Shown: positions 61,405-64,000 of the stretch, piece after piece
Position numbering within the stretch: the first letter of the stretch is position 1
Layout of the letters: every line of letters starts with the position of its first letter
Origin: Rhabditoides inermis
Taxonomy: Eukaryota > Nematoda > Chromadorea > Rhabditida > Rhabditidae
Assembly (NCBI GenBank): GCA_963966185.1
Contig: CAWZYM010000341.1
Coordinates: forward strand, 256,001-320,000
DNA: 64,000 nucleotides
Reading direction: 5' to 3'
Made by a program: the position numbers and the translations under genes
The notes under the pieces: model-generated
The model's input: only the letters and a program-made list of their open reading frames with translations
Databases searched by the model: none
What the model was told of the DNA's origin: nothing

Positions 61405-62081
61405 TATGAGGAATGTAGTGAAAGAGCAAAGCTGTAGAGAGGGAAAGAGATAAAGGGATAGAAATCACAAGTATCAACAACTGTAGCGAAATTCCGTAAT
61501 TTCTCTCATTATTTGACTCTTTCTCATCATATTTACTCGATCATTTACTTAATTTGATCATACAAGCGAGTTCAAATAAACGCGATTCTACTGGACGACA
61601 ATGAACTACATAGTCAGTTGTGAGGTAGAAGTGGGAAAAAGATGACCATTATCGAAAGAAAGGGTCGTCGAAAGAAAGATAATGAGTAGAAGCACTCAGC
61701 TGCTCAGCTTGCTCGATGGTGCTAGGGAGAGAACAAGAACGGTTTAGAAGACTCACGTATTATTGTTACTACAATGGAGGTGACCGCATCGCGCCATCAC
61801 CGGGCAATCAAAAAGTCATCGTGAAATGTTCTTGTTTACGGCATCATCACCATCATCACCTCCTCTTCTTTGCACACAACAGAAGCGTCGAATGGTCCAT
61901 CATTTTTTCAACAATTTGTGCTCGTGAGCCGCACGCCGCGGTCATGTGTGGATGTGAATAAAAACATTTTCCATGTACGCATAAAAAAATAACGCATATG
62001 TAACGATATGGCACTAGTAAAGGTATTTGACTCTATTATGTTATGCATAGTGAATGTTTAATTACCCACGTTTGAAGTAAT

Positions 62082-62468
62082 ATGGCAAAGCCGGCGAAGC
62101 AGGACCGCAAGTCGCGGTCAGCCCTGAACGAGGTCGTCACCCGCGAGTACACCATCAACCTTCACAAGAAGATTCACGGAGTTAGATTCAAGAGACGCGC
62201 TTCCCGCGCTCTTCATGAGGTGCGCTTTCGCCACGGAGCAAATGAGGACTTAGGATGTCCGCATCGACACCCGCCTCAGCCAGGCTATCTGGTCTAAGAG
62301 AGTGGTTCTTTTCCGAACCCGCGTCCGTCTGTCCCGCCGTACGACGACGAGAACAACGACGAGGGAGACGACGAGGACTCCGTGCACAAGGTTTACATTC
62401 TTGTCACCTACGTTCCTTGCACTAACTTTAAGAAGCTGACCAAAGTCAACGTTGACATCGAGGAGGAA
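62082..62468 (+). pseudogene. eL31 (RPL31) ribosomal-protein pseudogene, copy B
   Basis: The N-terminal frame is near-normal: [20 protein letters not shown]. A frameshift follows after the Arg-Ala-Leu-His-Glu-Val-Arg region. An in-frame TAG replaces a Lys or Gln codon before Asp-Val-Arg-Ile-Asp-Thr-Arg-Leu, and another shift lies near the Arg-Arg block, after which the Asp-Glu-Asp-Ser-Val-His-Lys-Val-Tyr end is readable. Intronless. Less decayed than copy A. Confidence 0.88.
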
Positions 62469-63195
62469 ACACTTTTTGTTCTTGTTATGTGTGCTGCGCC
62501 AAGACGAGGCGAGGCGAGGCGTGAGGGACGGGCGAATCACGTAACGATTCGCGCGGGAAACGCGTTGGTACTACAATGACTGCATATCTACACAATTCAG
62601 AAAGTGCAGAAACTGGCTCAAACATATCTATTAGAGAAAAGACATTTGTTCGTATCGCTAATGACTGCAACTGTTGCTTCGCATTTTATTCCGAGTTAGA
62701 TACGCTTCGATATCGCACTCGCCTTGTTTGTGCGAAACATTATATTGCAAGTGGACAACTCGTAAATGATAAAAAAAACAACGGAAAACAAAACAAACGC
62801 ATGACATGAAGCGAGAAGATCGAATATAAAAACGATGAGTCATTTCGCTATTGTGTGAATAGCGGCAAATGTCACTAACACTATTACATGCTTGAGATCT
62901 GATTGGTGAGAGGTGATTGAGATCATAATACTCCTTAAAAAAGCGCTAACGTGGTGAGTGTATGTCCAGACTGTGCGTATGTCCAGACTCTCCTGTCGCG
63001 CCAAAGGGTCAGAGGTCCCAACCACCTATACCAATGAACACCTCAAGGGTTGAGGATCATGTCGCAGTGGATTACGGTTTCCAACAGTAATCCTACAGTA
63101 CACTACAGTAAGAAAAATCAATACTCTATGCCGTTTTTTTTACTGTTTTCCTTTTACTCTCGAGTTGCATGTTGTCGTAATCAACTTTTTGAAAC

Positions 63196-63353
63196 TTTCC
63201 AGAAGCTTCTACGGAATAAAATCAGGTGAGCGTGCTAGAGATTCACCCCTACAGAGATTTTTCTCTGACTGTCTGCGCCCTCTCTGACTGTCTGTCGGCG
63301 TCTCTTCAGAAAGTCGTGGAACTTTCCAGAAACGCATAGCAGGGGCTATAAAA
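63196..63353 (+). promoter_or_regulatory. Heat-shock promoter, copy B
   Basis: Perfect HSEs at 63,196-63,210 and 63,318-63,332 and TATAAAA at 63,347-63,353. Both 15-base elements and the TATA box are identical to copy A, while the DNA between them has several substitutions. Confidence 0.85.
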
Positions 63354-63395
63354 GGCAGCTTCTCGCCCCAGATCACAAATCAATCATTGATCTAC

Positions 63396-63542
63396 ACCAG
63401 CCTCTCCGGGCTGCTCCGCAGCCCTCCGGGGCTGGCCCGCAGGGCCAAGGACTAAGCCGGAGTTATCAGAGAGCAAGTTCGTCTTTTGACTGGCCCTGCG
63501 GTCAAGCCTCTGAGGGCTGCGGAGCAGCCCGGAGGGGCTGGT
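63396..63542 (+). ncRNA. Long hairpin downstream of heat-shock promoter, copy B
   Basis: Arms 63,396-63,447 and 63,491-63,542: 47 Watson-Crick pairs, two G-U and three mismatches. The 43-nt loop is identical to copy A. Four arm positions differ from copy A and three of these keep pairing. Confidence 0.65.
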
Positions 63543-64000
63543 CTGTACATATCCAAATATGCAACCCAATCATCCCGAGTTGAAGTCGCGTTTGGAAATG
63601 TTTGATATATTGTCCTCAAACATCTTTTAAATACTGATCTTGTCGATGTCGGTGTGTAGTTGTAAACTTGCAACTATAACCAGATAATGCCGTTCATACT
63701 ACACATCGCGCCAACTTTGACGAGAAGAGTTTGACAATAGCTACTGAAAAACTCGTCTACTCCTTCTCTCTCACAAACTCGTTCACTCAGCTCAGGCTAC
63801 TCTCTCAGTTTTCTAAATGACGAACAAGTGGAGACCACAGGCTGAATCGCACGCTTTCTTTCGAAAAGGGCAGTCACTCCTTCATTGGGATGCCCTCCAC
63901 TCAATTCTAAATCTATCTGGGTTCTACTTCAGGGATAGAACGATATAACACGAAATGAAATCATGTACCTTCTCTCACGCCACCCTTCTCTTGCTCATGC

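Larger units (their letters stand above)
57199..64000. repeat. Segmental duplication, copy B
   Basis: Direct copy of 331-6,890, running off the window end. All major sub-features recur in order. Regions between the features named separately hold no further gene that I can support. Confidence 0.95.

Overview
This window is nematode nuclear DNA. The reasons are intronless canonical histone genes whose H4 carries Tyr-Cys-Glu-His where most animals have Tyr-Thr-Glu-His, short introns ending in TTTTCAG or TTTGCAG, and a nematode-type H2B. The dense GA/CT microsatellites and GC-rich exons would suit a diplogastrid such as Pristionchus, but that genus call is a guess.

Layout. Positions 331-6,890 and 57,199-64,000 are two direct copies of one segmental duplication about 57 kb apart. 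Each copy carries minus-strand spliced-looking exons, a plus-strand spliced transcript without a stable frame, a large inverted repeat, an eL31 ribosomal-protein pseudogene, and a heat-shock promoter (two perfect three-unit HSEs plus a TATA box) that fires into a 52-bp hairpin. Positions 6.9-10.0 kb hold dispersed repeats, a 245-bp minisatellite and a 5'-truncated non-LTR retrotransposon inserted in a histone-flank repeat. Positions 10.2-12.5 kb hold histones H4, H3 and H2B, each with a TATA box and a 3' stem-loop; no H2A is present. Positions 12.5-23.7 kb are a near-identical tandem duplication of a unit of about 5.2-5.4 kb, made of repeats, retroelement relics and histone 3' debris. A pure hexanucleotide array of about 1 kb follows (24.3-25.3 kb), then a broken beta-tubulin gene (26.2-27.6 kb) and more repeats.

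Positions 30.7-39.0 kb hold the one large intact gene of the window: a 26-exon gene for a protein of about 1,044 residues with a Ulp1/SENP-type (C48) cysteine-protease domain. All 26 exons keep one reading frame. Positions 39.9-53.6 kb are different. They hold strings of well-formed exon/intron boundaries in paralogous and tandem copies, but the exon lengths differ by numbers not divisible by three, while exonic hairpins are kept, some with paired base changes. I read these as a cluster of hairpin-rich spliced non-coding RNAs or structured gene relics, and they are my main candidate for something undescribed. Positions 53.6-57.3 kb contain a doubly truncated DHX15/Prp43-type helicase and minus-strand exons related to those of the segmental duplication.

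The intact protein genes I can support are H4, H3, H2B and the C48-like gene. Most other coding similarity is pseudogene or transposon. All gene models were read by eye; no similarity search or folding program was run.
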